A stretch of DNA of 34,577 nt, taken from NCBI GenBank assembly GCA_013002465.1, contig JABDJO010000116.1, positions 1-34,577 on the forward strand, written 5' to 3'. This DNA comes from Silicimonas sp. (GTDB lineage Bacteria > Pseudomonadota > Alphaproteobacteria > Rhodobacterales > Rhodobacteraceae). A model generated the notes under the pieces. The model was given only the letters and a program-made list of their open reading frames with translations. It ran no database searches and had not been told where the DNA came from. The position numbers were made by a program, and so were the translations under genes. Below are positions 8,298 through 16,536 of this stretch, in pieces (within the stretch, counting starts at the first letter, position 1; every line of letters starts with the position of its first letter).

Positions 8298-8975
8298 GTG
8301 ATCGAGCTGGACAAAGTCGCAATGGGCTATGGCGACAGGGGACTTTTCAGCGATTTGTCGCTTAGTCTTCCCGCCGGCAGCTTCCATTTTCTGACCGGAC
8401 CTTCGGGGGCCGGAAAAACCACACTGTTGCGCCTTTGCTCGATGGAACTTGCGCCTTCTGGTGGTCGGATTACCCTTTTGGGCGACGACGTGTCGCGGCT
8501 GTCACGGGACCAGGTTGCGCTTATGCGTCAGAGGATTGGTGTCGTGCATCAGGATTGCCGCTTTATCGACCATCTGAGCCTTGCCGAAAACGTGCTTTTG
8601 CCGGTCACCGTGTCGGGGCCGCTGGACCCCGAGGATCATAAGCAGCGCGATCAGCTTCTGTCCTGGGTCGGGTTGGCGGACCGGGCTGAAAACCGCCCGC
8701 CCGAATTGTCGGGGGGCGAACGTCAGCGCGCGGCTTTGGCCCGCGCGATTATCCTGTCGCCCGACGTGATCCTGGCCGACGAACCCACCGGCAATGTGGA
8801 TTGGGACATGTCGCTCAGGCTTCTGGATTTGCTGATCGAGTTGAACAAACAAGGCAAGACGGTGCTTTGCGCCACCCATGATCTGAACCTCATTAGGCAG
8901 GCCAAATCCAGGGTGACCGCCCGTGTGTTGCGGCTGCGCAACGGCACGATTGATCAGGCGGGGGCCGAACTATGA
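8298..8975 (+). CDS. ftsE: cell division ATP-binding protein FtsE
   Basis: A 225-residue ABC-type ATPase that pairs with FtsX at the division septum; in model species the complex links cytosolic ATP hydrolysis to peptidoglycan hydrolases outside. Walker A is GPSGAGKTT (residues 34-42), the Q-loop is VVHQD, the signature is LSGGERQR, Walker B is VILADEPTGN, and the switch histidine lies in CATHD. The start is a GTG at 8298 with AAGGA upstream, giving the usual FtsE N terminus. It opens a run of five genes joined by 4-base overlaps. ftsY, which precedes ftsE in E. coli, is not here; a zinc-ribbon membrane protein sits divergently instead. Confidence 0.95.
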   Translation: MIELDKVAMGYGDRGLFSDLSLSLPAGSFHFLTGPSGAGKTTLLRLCSMELAPSGGRITLLGDDVSRLSRDQVALMRQRIGVVHQDCRFIDHLSLAENVLLPVTVSGPLDPEDHKQRDQLLSWVGLADRAENRPPELSGGERQRAALARAIILSPDVILADEPTGNVDWDMSLRLLDLLIELNKQGKTVLCATHDLNLIRQAKSRVTARVLRLRNGTIDQAGAEL

Positions 8976-9859
8976 AACTGCCCGCTTTTCTTGCCGGCGA
9001 TGCCATGTCGAACAGGGTGGTGCCCGCCACCGGGTTTACCGCCGCTCTGACCGTTATAAGTGCGGCCGCCATGGCGTTTCTGGCGGTCTTCACGATAGCC
9101 CTTGCGCAGGCCTCCAGCGCGCTTGCAGCCCGTTGGGAGGCCGAGTTGGCCGGAACCGCGACGGTGCGCATCACCGCACCCGAGGAAGCTGTCGAGGCCC
9201 AGACCCAGGCGGTTCTTGTGGCGTTGTCGCAGACCCCGGGAATTGGCAGCGCCCGGCGTCTGGATACCGATGAACAGACCCGCCTTTTGGCCCCCTGGTT
9301 TGGCAGCGACCTGCCGCTTGAGACATTGCGCTTGCCGGTCCTGATCGAAGTTTCCGAGGCTGGCGAGGGACCTGACATAAACGGCCTGAAGCAACGGCTG
9401 GCCGCCGAGGCGCCGGGCGCGGTCTATGATACTCACGGACGCTGGCGCGCACCCTTGATCGAGGCGGCCAGCCGATTGCGTCAACTGGGCATTTTGTCCT
9501 TGGTTCTGATCGCTTCGGTCACCGGTGCCATCATCGCCCTTGCCGCTTCTGCGGCACTGGCGGCCAACGCCCAGATTGTCGATGTCTTGCGGCTGGTCGG
9601 GGCACGGGACGGCTGGATCACCCGCGCCTTCGTGCGCCGCTTCACGCTGCGCGCGTTTTTCGGGGCACTGGCCGGCACTGTTGTGGCCATGGTCTTTGTG
9701 GCTTTGATCCCGGGCGGGGTAGAAGCCGGTGTGCTGAGCGGGTTGGGCTTTCGCGGGGCCGAGTGGCTGTGGCCATTGGTGGTGCCGGTGGCCGCGGGGA
9801 TCATCGCCTGGGGCGCAACCTATCTCGCCGCCATCCGACGCTTGCGGCAGTCGGCATGA
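8972..9859 (+). CDS. ftsX: cell division protein FtsX
   Basis: A 295-residue membrane partner of FtsE. The first membrane helix is at about residues 22-46, followed by an extracytoplasmic domain to about 165 and then three more helices, the four-helix FtsX layout. A conserved cytoplasmic segment between the last helices reads VLRLVGARDGWITRAFVRRF, which resembles the FtsX/MacB-type coupling region with its G(A/S) turn. The ATG overlaps the ftsE stop as ATGA, so translation is probably coupled. Length is at the usual size for FtsX. Confidence 0.92.
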   Translation: MKLPAFLAGDAMSNRVVPATGFTAALTVISAAAMAFLAVFTIALAQASSALAARWEAELAGTATVRITAPEEAVEAQTQAVLVALSQTPGIGSARRLDTDEQTRLLAPWFGSDLPLETLRLPVLIEVSEAGEGPDINGLKQRLAAEAPGAVYDTHGRWRAPLIEAASRLRQLGILSLVLIASVTGAIIALAASAALAANAQIVDVLRLVGARDGWITRAFVRRFTLRAFFGALAGTVVAMVFVALIPGGVEAGVLSGLGFRGAEWLWPLVVPVAAGIIAWGATYLAAIRRLRQSA

Positions 9860-10587
9860 GCGTGGCGTTTCAATACGCCAGATCGCTGGTGTTCAACCTT
9901 TCGATCTATGTGGTCATGGCGGTCTATGCGGTCGTGTTCTTTCCTTTGGCATTGTTCAGCCGGGCCTGGGCGTTTCGGGCCTGCCATGCCTGGTGCGTCT
10001 ATGTGATCTGGGCCGCGCGCTGGATGCTGGGGCTGAAGGCCGAGGTCCGGGGAACCCCGCCCACGGGCGAGGTTGTCGTGGCCGCCAAGCATCAGTCGTT
10101 CTTTGACATCATCATCATTTTCAATGCCTTGCCGCGTGCCAAATTCATCATGAAGCGCGAGCTGATGTATGCGCCCGTTCTTGGCCAGTATGCACTTCGG
10201 ATCGGATGTGTTCCGGTCAATCGCGGCAAGCGTGGTGCGGCTATCGAACAAATGAAACGTGACGTGCAGAAGGGCGATGCAGCACCCGGGCAGTTGGTTA
10301 TCTATCCCCAGGGAACCCGTGTCGCCCCCGGCGTCAAACGGCCCTACAAGGTGGGCACCGGTGTGCTTTACGACCAGTTGCAACAGCCCTGTATACCGGT
10401 GGCTGCCAATGTCGGCTATTTCTGGCCTAAGCGCGGCGTTCTTCGGCGTCCCGGTACGGCCGTGATCGAGTTTCTGGATCCGATCCCGCCAGGGCTTGAT
10501 GTCAAGGAATTCAACGCCCGGCTTGAAGAGGTCGTCGAGGCGCAATCGGATGCTCTTCTGGCCGAGGCGAAGGAGAATTTCCCATGA
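9856..10587 (+). CDS. lysophospholipid (1-acyl-glycerol-3-phosphate) acyltransferase
   Basis: A 243-residue PlsC-type acyltransferase that would add the second acyl chain to a lysophospholipid, making phosphatidate-like lipids at the inner membrane. The catalytic HX4D motif is HQSFFD at His79-Asp84, and the substrate-binding motif is PQGTR at residues 151-155 (EGTR in many members). A hydrophobic helix lies at about 12-34. The start ATG at 9856 overlaps the ftsX stop by four bases. Acyl acceptor and donor (acyl-ACP or acyl-CoA) cannot be read from sequence. Its place behind ftsEX suggests co-expression of membrane lipid synthesis with division. Confidence 0.92.
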   Translation: MSVAFQYARSLVFNLSIYVVMAVYAVVFFPLALFSRAWAFRACHAWCVYVIWAARWMLGLKAEVRGTPPTGEVVVAAKHQSFFDIIIIFNALPRAKFIMKRELMYAPVLGQYALRIGCVPVNRGKRGAAIEQMKRDVQKGDAAPGQLVIYPQGTRVAPGVKRPYKVGTGVLYDQLQQPCIPVAANVGYFWPKRGVLRRPGTAVIEFLDPIPPGLDVKEFNARLEEVVEAQSDALLAEAKENFP

Positions 10588-11189
10588 GCACAATCACCGA
10601 CCTGAACGAACTTGCGGCGCTTTACGGCACACCGAAACCGCCCTCGCTGCGCAAGGTGGTCGACCGCATGGTGCCGGTCTATCGGCGCTGGATCATGGCG
10701 TCACGGTTTTGCGTATTGACGACCGTGGGGCCCGATGGCACCGATGGCTCGCCGCGCGGCGATGACGGCCCGGTCGTGATCGAGATCGACGAACACACCC
10801 TCGCCATGCCCGACTGGCGGGGCAACAACAGGCTGGATTCGCTGAGGAACATTGTTCAAGACGGGCGCGTGTCGTTGATGTTCATGGTGCCGGGATCCGA
10901 TCTCGTGGTGCGGGTGAACGGACGCGCGCGGCTGACCATCGACCCCGACCACATCAACCGCTTTGACCTCTATGGCAAACGCCCGACATCGGTCATTCTG
11001 ATCGACATCGCCGAGATCTATGTTCAATGCGCCCGCGCCTTGGCGCGCTCCGATCTTTGGACTTCGGGCGACCAAAGCGATGACCTTCCGACATTGGGCG
11101 ACATTCTGAAAGAGGTGACTTCGGGCGAGATCGGGGGCGCCGAATTCGACACCGAAGAGGCCCGAAAAGTAAGAGAGTCGCTGTCGTGA
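10584..11189 (+). CDS. PPOX-type FMN flavoprotein (pyridoxamine 5'-phosphate oxidase family)
   Basis: A 201-residue split-barrel flavoprotein of the pyridoxamine-phosphate-oxidase-like superfamily, closest in layout to the MSMEG_1061 type (N-terminal helix with RKVVDRMVPVY, then a barrel). The barrel segments FCVLTTVGPDGTDGSPRGD and RGNNRLDSLRNI are in the positions that bind the FMN phosphate in this superfamily. It is not the vitamin B6 enzyme PdxH. Substrate unknown. Its ATG overlaps the acyltransferase stop by four bases, and its own stop overlaps the next start the same way. Confidence 0.88.
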   Translation: MSTITDLNELAALYGTPKPPSLRKVVDRMVPVYRRWIMASRFCVLTTVGPDGTDGSPRGDDGPVVIEIDEHTLAMPDWRGNNRLDSLRNIVQDGRVSLMFMVPGSDLVVRVNGRARLTIDPDHINRFDLYGKRPTSVILIDIAEIYVQCARALARSDLWTSGDQSDDLPTLGDILKEVTSGEIGGAEFDTEEARKVRESLS

Positions 11190-12034
11190 TCGAAGGACCG
11201 AACGCTGACAGTGCCGAATACTGGTCGTCACCCTCGGGCCTGTCCTGGATCGAAAATGAAGCGATCATGGACCAACTTCTGGCGTCGGTGACCGACAAGG
11301 TGATCGAACGCATGGATCCGCCCAAAGGCGCCCGCGTTCTGGACATCGGCTGCGGCACCGGGGCCCATGCCATTGCGGTTGCCAACCGTGTCGCGCCAAC
11401 TGGTTCTGTCCTTGCGCTCGACATCTCGAAACCGCTTTTGCGGCGGGCGAATGAACGCGCCGAAGCCGAAGGCGCGCCGGTCGAGGTTCTGCACGCCGAT
11501 GCCCAGATCGCGGAATTCAGGGAACCCTTCGATCTTGCGACCTCGCGCTTTGGGGTAATGTTCTTTGCCGACCCGGCCGCAGCTTTTGCCAATATCGCCC
11601 GCGCATTGCGCCCGGGTGGGCGGATGGTGTTCGCAGCCTGGGGGCCGATGTCGGTGAACCCGTGGTGGCGCCTTCCCCTGGCAGTCGCCTCGGCACGCCT
11701 GGGATCGCCGCCCCCGACACCAAAAAACGCACCCGGCCCACTTGGGCTTTCGGATATGGCATATGTCAAAGACCAGTTGCGGCGTGCGGGCCTGACCCAG
11801 GCTGACGTGACAGAGGCAACGGTGACCCTGAAGCATCCTGGCGGTTCCGCTGCAATCGCAGAGCTCAGCGTTCGCGTTGGACCGGCTGCCCGTGTAATCG
11901 GCCTGTTCGACGGAACCGAGGCTGACCGCAGCGCCATCGGGGCGGACCTGATCGAAGCATACAGCGCCTATGAGGACAACGGCGATTTCGCCATGCCCGC
12001 CACCTTGAACATCATCGACGCAACGGTGCCCTGA
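11186..12034 (+). CDS. class I SAM-dependent methyltransferase
   Basis: A 282-residue methyltransferase. Motif I is VLDIGCGTGAH (residues 51-61), the acidic residue that binds the SAM ribose is in LALDIS, and LRPGGRMVFAAWG is the usual strand after motif III. The N-terminal EYWSSPSGLSWIENE segment resembles that of the UbiE/arsenite-methyltransferase-like group seen in many alphaproteobacteria. The start is a GTG at 11186 that overlaps the preceding stop as GTGA; no internal ATG with a better site is seen before the motif. Substrate is unknown. It is last in the ftsE operon; accA follows with its own promoter. Confidence 0.88.
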   Translation: MIEGPNADSAEYWSSPSGLSWIENEAIMDQLLASVTDKVIERMDPPKGARVLDIGCGTGAHAIAVANRVAPTGSVLALDISKPLLRRANERAEAEGAPVEVLHADAQIAEFREPFDLATSRFGVMFFADPAAAFANIARALRPGGRMVFAAWGPMSVNPWWRLPLAVASARLGSPPPTPKNAPGPLGLSDMAYVKDQLRRAGLTQADVTEATVTLKHPGGSAAIAELSVRVGPAARVIGLFDGTEADRSAIGADLIEAYSAYEDNGDFAMPATLNIIDATVP

Positions 12035-12036
12035 CC

Positions 12037-12069
12037 TTGCAGCGATGACCACGGGCAGCCTATATAGGC
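12037..12069 (+). promoter_or_regulatory. putative sigma-70 promoter of accA with palindromic -10
   Basis: TTGCAG (12037-12042) and TATATA (12061-12066) are 18 bases apart, a plausible -35/-10 pair. The -10 lies in a perfect 12-bp palindrome GCCTATATAGGC (12058-12069). The accA start is 19 bases beyond the palindrome, so the leader would be very short. Confidence 0.5.
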
Positions 12070-12087
12070 GAAAATGAAAGGGCAGGC

Positions 12088-13047
12088 ATGAACTATCTTG
12101 AGTTCGAAAAACCACTGGCCGAAGTCGAAGGCAAAGCCGAAGAGCTGCGCGCCATGGCGCGGTCCAACGCCGAGATGGACATCGAAAAAGAGGCCGCGGC
12201 GCTGGACAGGAAGGCCCAGACGATGCTGGCCGACCTGTACAAGGATTTGTCCCCCTGGCGAAAGTGCCAGGTGGCGCGGCATCCCGACCGCCCCCATTGC
12301 AGCGACTACATCGAAACCCTGTTCACCGACTACACTCCGCTGGCGGGCGATCGGAACTTTGCCGATGATCAGGCCGTCATGGGGGGGCTGGCGCGCCTGA
12401 ACGACCGTCCCCTGATGGTGATTGGCCACGAAAAAGGCAAGGACACGCAAAGCCGGATCGAAAAGAACTTTGGCATGGCGCGCCCCGAAGGATACCGGAA
12501 GGCAATCCGGTTGATGGACCTGGCCGACCGGTTCAATCTTCCCGTGGTCACGCTGATCGACACGCCCGGTGCCTATCCCGGCAAAGGGGCCGAAGAACGC
12601 GGGCAGTCCGAAGCGATTGCGCGGTCGACCGAGAAATGCCTCAAGATCGGCGTGCCGCTGGTCTCGGTGGTGATTGGCGAAGGTGGTTCGGGCGGGGCGG
12701 TTGCCTTTGCGACCGCCAATCGCGTGGCGATGCTGGAACACTCGATCTATTCGGTGATCTCGCCGGAAGGCTGTGCCTCGATCCTATGGAAAGACGCCGA
12801 AAAGATGCGCGAGGCCGCCGAGGCGCTGCGTCTGACGGCGCAGGATTTGCACAAGCTTGACGTGATCGACCGGATCATTGCCGAACCCATGGGCGGCGCG
12901 CAGCGGGATCCCGATTCGACGATCCAATCGGTCGGAGTGTGCATCGACGATATCCTGACGCAGCTGTCTTCCCTGTCGCGCGACGAGCTTGTGCAGGATC
13001 GCCGGACCAAGTTCCTGAACATGGGCCAGAGCGGGTTGGCGGCCTAA
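12088..13047 (+). CDS. accA: acetyl-CoA carboxylase carboxyltransferase subunit alpha
   Basis: A 319-residue subunit that, with AccD, transfers CO2 from biotin on AccB to acetyl-CoA, making malonyl-CoA for fatty acid synthesis. Features: N-terminal YLEFEKPL and coiled helix, [26 protein letters not shown] in the crotonase-like core, [11 protein letters not shown] at about residues 196-206 for CoA binding, and [13 protein letters not shown]. Length is normal for the separate alpha subunit. The ATG has AAAGGGCAGGC upstream. It probably has its own promoter in the 53-base gap after the methyltransferase, and it converges with the antiporter gene. Confidence 0.97.
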   Translation: MNYLEFEKPLAEVEGKAEELRAMARSNAEMDIEKEAAALDRKAQTMLADLYKDLSPWRKCQVARHPDRPHCSDYIETLFTDYTPLAGDRNFADDQAVMGGLARLNDRPLMVIGHEKGKDTQSRIEKNFGMARPEGYRKAIRLMDLADRFNLPVVTLIDTPGAYPGKGAEERGQSEAIARSTEKCLKIGVPLVSVVIGEGGSGGAVAFATANRVAMLEHSIYSVISPEGCASILWKDAEKMREAAEALRLTAQDLHKLDVIDRIIAEPMGGAQRDPDSTIQSVGVCIDDILTQLSSLSRDELVQDRRTKFLNMGQSGLAA

Positions 13048-13064
13048 AGAGCGCCCAGTTCGCC

Positions 13065-15008
13065 TTAGTCCTTGGCCGGTGTGTCGCTGGCCCGGATTTG
13101 CCGCATCTGCTCGCTCAGGTCTTCCTGCCAGATCCCGCGGACTTCGCGCACCCTTGCCACATAGGCTTCGTTATCGGCTGGCGGTATTTCGGGGTCATAG
13201 GCATCCGCCACTTCAATCATGGCCCGCCGGTCCATTTCATTGAAGGCATCGACCAACTGGTCGGCGTGTCCGCGGTGAATACCCATGGCCTCGAAGGCAG
13301 AACGCCCAATCCGAAGCGCCGAGTCGTAGGTTTCGCGGATGATGTCGCGGCACCCGACCGCCCAAAGTTCGTAAACGTGGTGCCGATTGCGCGCACTCGC
13401 GACCACATGCAGGTTCGGATAGGTCTGAAGCGCATAACGCGCCAGTTCCGTCACCTTGTCCGCATCGTCAATCGCGATGACCAGCACCTTGGCCCGGTCG
13501 ATCCCCGCCGCCATCAACAGGTCGGGCCGCGTCGCGTCGCCGTAATAGACCCGTGCGCCGAACTTGCGCAGCGTGTCAATCTGGTTGGAATCATAGTCGA
13601 TAACCGTCGTTTTGTATCCCGCCGCCAAAAGCATCCGGTCGACGACCGTGCCGATCCGCCCGTAACCGGCGATGATAACTTCGCCCGGTTCCTCGATCGT
13701 GTCCTCTTCACGCAATTCGTCGCTGACGAATTTGGGAAGGATCACCTGATCATAAAGGATGAACAGCACCGGCGTCAGTAGCATCGACAGGGCGATCACC
13801 AGCAAAAGCTGGTCGGCAATCGCCGAAGGCAGGACCGCGTTGGCCACAGTGAAAGACAACAGGACAAAGCCGAATTCACCGGCCTGTGCCAGGCTCAGTG
13901 TCAAAAGCCAGCGGTTTGATCGCCTTAGCCCGAACACCGTGGCAAGCACGAACAGAACCACCGCCTTGATCAGGATCAGCCCAAAGGTCAGCCCAAGCGT
14001 CAGAAAAAGAGACTCCCACAGCAGCGCAAAGTTGATCCCCGCGCCGACGGTCATGAAAAAGACGCCCAGAAACAATCCCCGGAACGGGTCGATGTCACTT
14101 TCCAACTCGTGCCGGTATTCGCTGTTGGCCAGAACAACGCCTGCAATGAATGTCCCCAATGCCGGCGACAACCCGACCAGAGACATCAACAATGCAATGC
14201 CCACCACCATGGAAAGCGTGGTTGCCACGAACAGTTCCCGCAAACCGGCCATGGCGATAAAGCGAAACGCAGGGCGTGTCAGGAAGTTACCGGCAAGGAT
14301 GACGAAACCGATGGCGCCCATGGTCACAAGGGTGGTCTGCCAGCCATTCAGCCCGTCGACCAGGCTCATGCCCTTGCCGTGTCCATCGTTTGCCTCGTGA
14401 GAGTCTTCCGCTGTTTCGCCCGCACTGTGGCTTTCGACCTGTGCCGATACTTCAGAGCCTTCCGCACCAACCGTGGCACCGACCTCCATCATTTCAGGTA
14501 TCGCAAGCAACGGGATCAGGGCCAAAATGGGGATCACCGCGATATCCTGGGTCAACAGAACCGAAAATCCCGCCTCGCCGCCCGGGCTTTTCATCAATCC
14601 CTTTTCGTTCAGGGTCTGCAACACGATGGCCGTTGACGACAGGGCAAGCACCAATCCGATCGCCAGCGACACGGCCCAGCCCTGGCCGAAAAACATCGCC
14701 GCCGCCATCACTGCACCGGTCGTCAAGGCGATCTGTCCGCCGCCAAGTCCCAGCAATTGGTGGCGCATGTTCCAAAGCTGCCTCGGCTCAAGTTCAAGCC
14801 CGACAAGGAACAGCATCATCACCACGCCAAACTCGGCGAAATGCTGGATCGACACCACATCGACCCCCAAAAGTGCCAGCACCGGGCTGATGGCGATTCC
14901 GGCGATCAGATAGCCAAGCACCGACCCAAGCCCCAGCCGGGTCGCAATCGGGACCGACACGACCCCGGCAATCAGGAAGATGAACGCGAGAAGTAGAAAA
15001 TCTGTCAT
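13065..15008 (-). CDS. CPA2-family monovalent cation:proton antiporter (KefB/KefC type)
   Basis: A 647-residue inner-membrane transporter, probably K+/H+ exchange. Residues 1-425 are polytopic with the CPA2 core, including LLTQDIAVIP with the ion-binding Gln154-Asp155. A TrkA-N/RCK nucleotide-binding domain follows (GYGRIG at 448-453, then a YGDATRPDLL segment), and a roughly 90-residue acidic tail ends it. A hydrophilic insert rich in Glu, Ser and His lies between helices at about 175-215. The start at 15008 opens directly with a membrane helix. The frame continues upstream to 15353, but that extension is non-membrane, arginine-rich and overlaps coxS, so I rejected it. No KefF/KefG-type ancillary flavoprotein is adjacent. 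Confidence 0.92.
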   Translation of the reverse strand: MTDFLLLAFIFLIAGVVSVPIATRLGLGSVLGYLIAGIAISPVLALLGVDVVSIQHFAEFGVVMMLFLVGLELEPRQLWNMRHQLLGLGGGQIALTTGAVMAAAMFFGQGWAVSLAIGLVLALSSTAIVLQTLNEKGLMKSPGGEAGFSVLLTQDIAVIPILALIPLLAIPEMMEVGATVGAEGSEVSAQVESHSAGETAEDSHEANDGHGKGMSLVDGLNGWQTTLVTMGAIGFVILAGNFLTRPAFRFIAMAGLRELFVATTLSMVVGIALLMSLVGLSPALGTFIAGVVLANSEYRHELESDIDPFRGLFLGVFFMTVGAGINFALLWESLFLTLGLTFGLILIKAVVLFVLATVFGLRRSNRWLLTLSLAQAGEFGFVLLSFTVANAVLPSAIADQLLLVIALSMLLTPVLFILYDQVILPKFVSDELREEDTIEEPGEVIIAGYGRIGTVVDRMLLAAGYKTTVIDYDSNQIDTLRKFGARVYYGDATRPDLLMAAGIDRAKVLVIAIDDADKVTELARYALQTYPNLHVVASARNRHHVYELWAVGCRDIIRETYDSALRIGRSAFEAMGIHRGHADQLVDAFNEMDRRAMIEVADAYDPEIPPADNEAYVARVREVRGIWQEDLSEQMRQIRASDTPAKD

Positions 15009-15184
15009 GGGACCCAGAATGCACTTCAATGGGCCGGCTTGAAAGGGAAGTTGTATTGTGCCGCTTGATTTCACCATGAAGATCACCGAAACCGGTGCGC
15101 TTTTTCCGCTTTCGCTGAATGCCGGTTTTGTTATCGTCGCGCGACATCGGCGCTGCCCGTCGATAGCGGACTGAAGGAATAAGG
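15009..15184. promoter_or_regulatory. divergent antiporter / coxS control region
   Basis: A 176-base divergent gap. It contains a short hairpin, CACCG and CGGTG separated by AAAC, followed by CGCTTTTT in the + direction, which resembles an attenuator or weak terminator ahead of coxS. The coxS ribosome binding site (GGAATAAGG) ends it. No clear promoter hexamers. Confidence 0.3.
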
Positions 15185-15655
15185 ATGACCGAAGTTTCGA
15201 TGACGGTGAACGGTTCGGCGGTCTCGGCCAAGATCGAGGACCGAACGCTTCTGGTCGATTTCCTGCGCGACCATCTGAAACTGACGGGCACCCATGTTGG
15301 GTGCGATACCAGCCAGTGCGGGGCCTGCTTGGTGCATGTGAACGGTCAGGCAATGAAGTCCTGCACCATGCTGGCCCTGTCCGCCGGGGGCACGAGAGTC
15401 ACCACAATCGAAGGCGTGGCGGGCGACGATCTCCATCCCATGCAAAAGGCCTTCAACGACAACCACGGGCTGCAATGCGGGTTTTGTACGCCCGGCATGG
15501 TGATGAGCGGTATCGACATGGTGACCCGGTACAAAGCCGAGGGCAAAACCCTGGACGAAGCCGCTATCCGCCATGAACTTGAAGGCAATATCTGCCGCTG
15601 CACGGGGTATCACAACATCGTCAAATCCATTCAGGAAGCCGCGGGCAAGATGTGA
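15185..15655 (+). CDS. coxS: 2Fe-2S small subunit of a xanthine dehydrogenase/CO dehydrogenase-type molybdenum hydroxylase
   Basis: A 156-residue iron-sulfur subunit carrying two [2Fe-2S] clusters. The plant-ferredoxin-type cluster uses Cys40, Cys45, Cys48 and Cys60; the helical cluster uses Cys98, Cys101, Cys137 and Cys139 (CGFC and CRC motifs). All eight ligands are intact, so it should pass electrons from a molybdopterin subunit to a FAD subunit. The FAD subunit follows 39 bases downstream, but the large catalytic subunit usually found with these two is absent. The substrate (CO in form I; unknown in form II) cannot be told from this subunit. The gene symbol reflects family only. Confidence 0.9.
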   Translation: MTEVSMTVNGSAVSAKIEDRTLLVDFLRDHLKLTGTHVGCDTSQCGACLVHVNGQAMKSCTMLALSAGGTRVTTIEGVAGDDLHPMQKAFNDNHGLQCGFCTPGMVMSGIDMVTRYKAEGKTLDEAAIRHELEGNICRCTGYHNIVKSIQEAAGKM

Positions 15656-15694
15656 AACAGCCGACCACATCTTAAGCCAACCAAGGGAAACGCG

Positions 15695-16492
15695 ATGTAC
15701 GAAACGACATATCACAAGGCCGGAAACGTCGCCGAAGCCGCGTCTCTTCTTGCTGCCGCCGAGGATGGCCAACTTCTGGCGGGCGGCCAGACACTTATCC
15801 CGACCATGAAGGCGCGGCTTGCCGCACCTTCCGATCTGGTGGATATCTCGGGTGCAAGCGACATGCGCGGCATTACAGTCAACGTCTCAGCCGTAACTAT
15901 CGGCGCGATGATGACCCACGCTGAAGTGGCCGCCAATGCCGATCTCTTCGCGATTTGCCCGGCGCTTTCCAACCTTGCCGCCCGCATCGGGGACCCGGCG
16001 GTGCGCAATCGGGGCACCCTTGGCGGATCGCTGGCCAACAACGACCCGGCTGCCGATTATCCCGCCGCCATGCTTTCCCTCGACGCCACCGTCGTGACCA
16101 ACACGCGCGAGATTGCCGCAGACGCGTTTTTCACCGGGCTCTTTGAAACCGCCCTTGCTGAGGGCGAGATCATAACCGGCGTCAGCTTTACGGCACCCGG
16201 CAAGGCGGCCTATCAGAAATTCCCAAACCCGGCCTCGCGCTATGCCATGTGCGGTGTCTTCGTATCGGTTGGCCCAAGCGGGCCGCGTGTCGCGGTGACC
16301 GGCGCAGGTGCAGACGGCGTTTTTCGTGCGACCGAAATTGAAACAGCACTTCAGGCAAAGTTAGACCCGCACGCCATCGACAAAGTGTCACTGGATGCCA
16401 AAGCCATGCTCTCTGATCTGCACGGCGACGGCGCTTATCGGGCAAACCTTGTCAAGGTCATGACAAAACGCGCGGTCGCCGCGCTCGACTGA
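15695..16492 (+). CDS. coxM: FAD-binding medium subunit of a molybdenum hydroxylase
   Basis: A 265-residue FAD subunit of the xanthine dehydrogenase/CO dehydrogenase family. The two flavin-binding signatures are present: AGGQTLIP at residues 29-36, and TLGGSLANNDPAADYPA starting near residue 108. Its length is slightly short for the family but it ends with a normal C-terminal domain. AAGGGAAACGCG precedes the ATG. It belongs with the iron-sulfur gene just upstream; a large molybdopterin subunit is missing from the pair, so its function depends on a partner encoded elsewhere, or has been lost. It converges with mcl1 after a 44-base gap. Confidence 0.9.
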   Translation: MYETTYHKAGNVAEAASLLAAAEDGQLLAGGQTLIPTMKARLAAPSDLVDISGASDMRGITVNVSAVTIGAMMTHAEVAANADLFAICPALSNLAARIGDPAVRNRGTLGGSLANNDPAADYPAAMLSLDATVVTNTREIAADAFFTGLFETALAEGEIITGVSFTAPGKAAYQKFPNPASRYAMCGVFVSVGPSGPRVAVTGAGADGVFRATEIETALQAKLDPHAIDKVSLDAKAMLSDLHGDGAYRANLVKVMTKRAVAALD

Positions 16493-16536
16493 AACCTGTT
16501 CGGGCGATGTCCGGTCTGGCTGGCCGTCACGACCGA

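Noticed and set aside
13065-15353. Longer 762-residue form of the antiporter
   Set aside because: The first 115 residues are arginine/proline-rich, overlap coxS on the other strand, and are not membrane-like; the family starts at MTDFLLLAF (15008).
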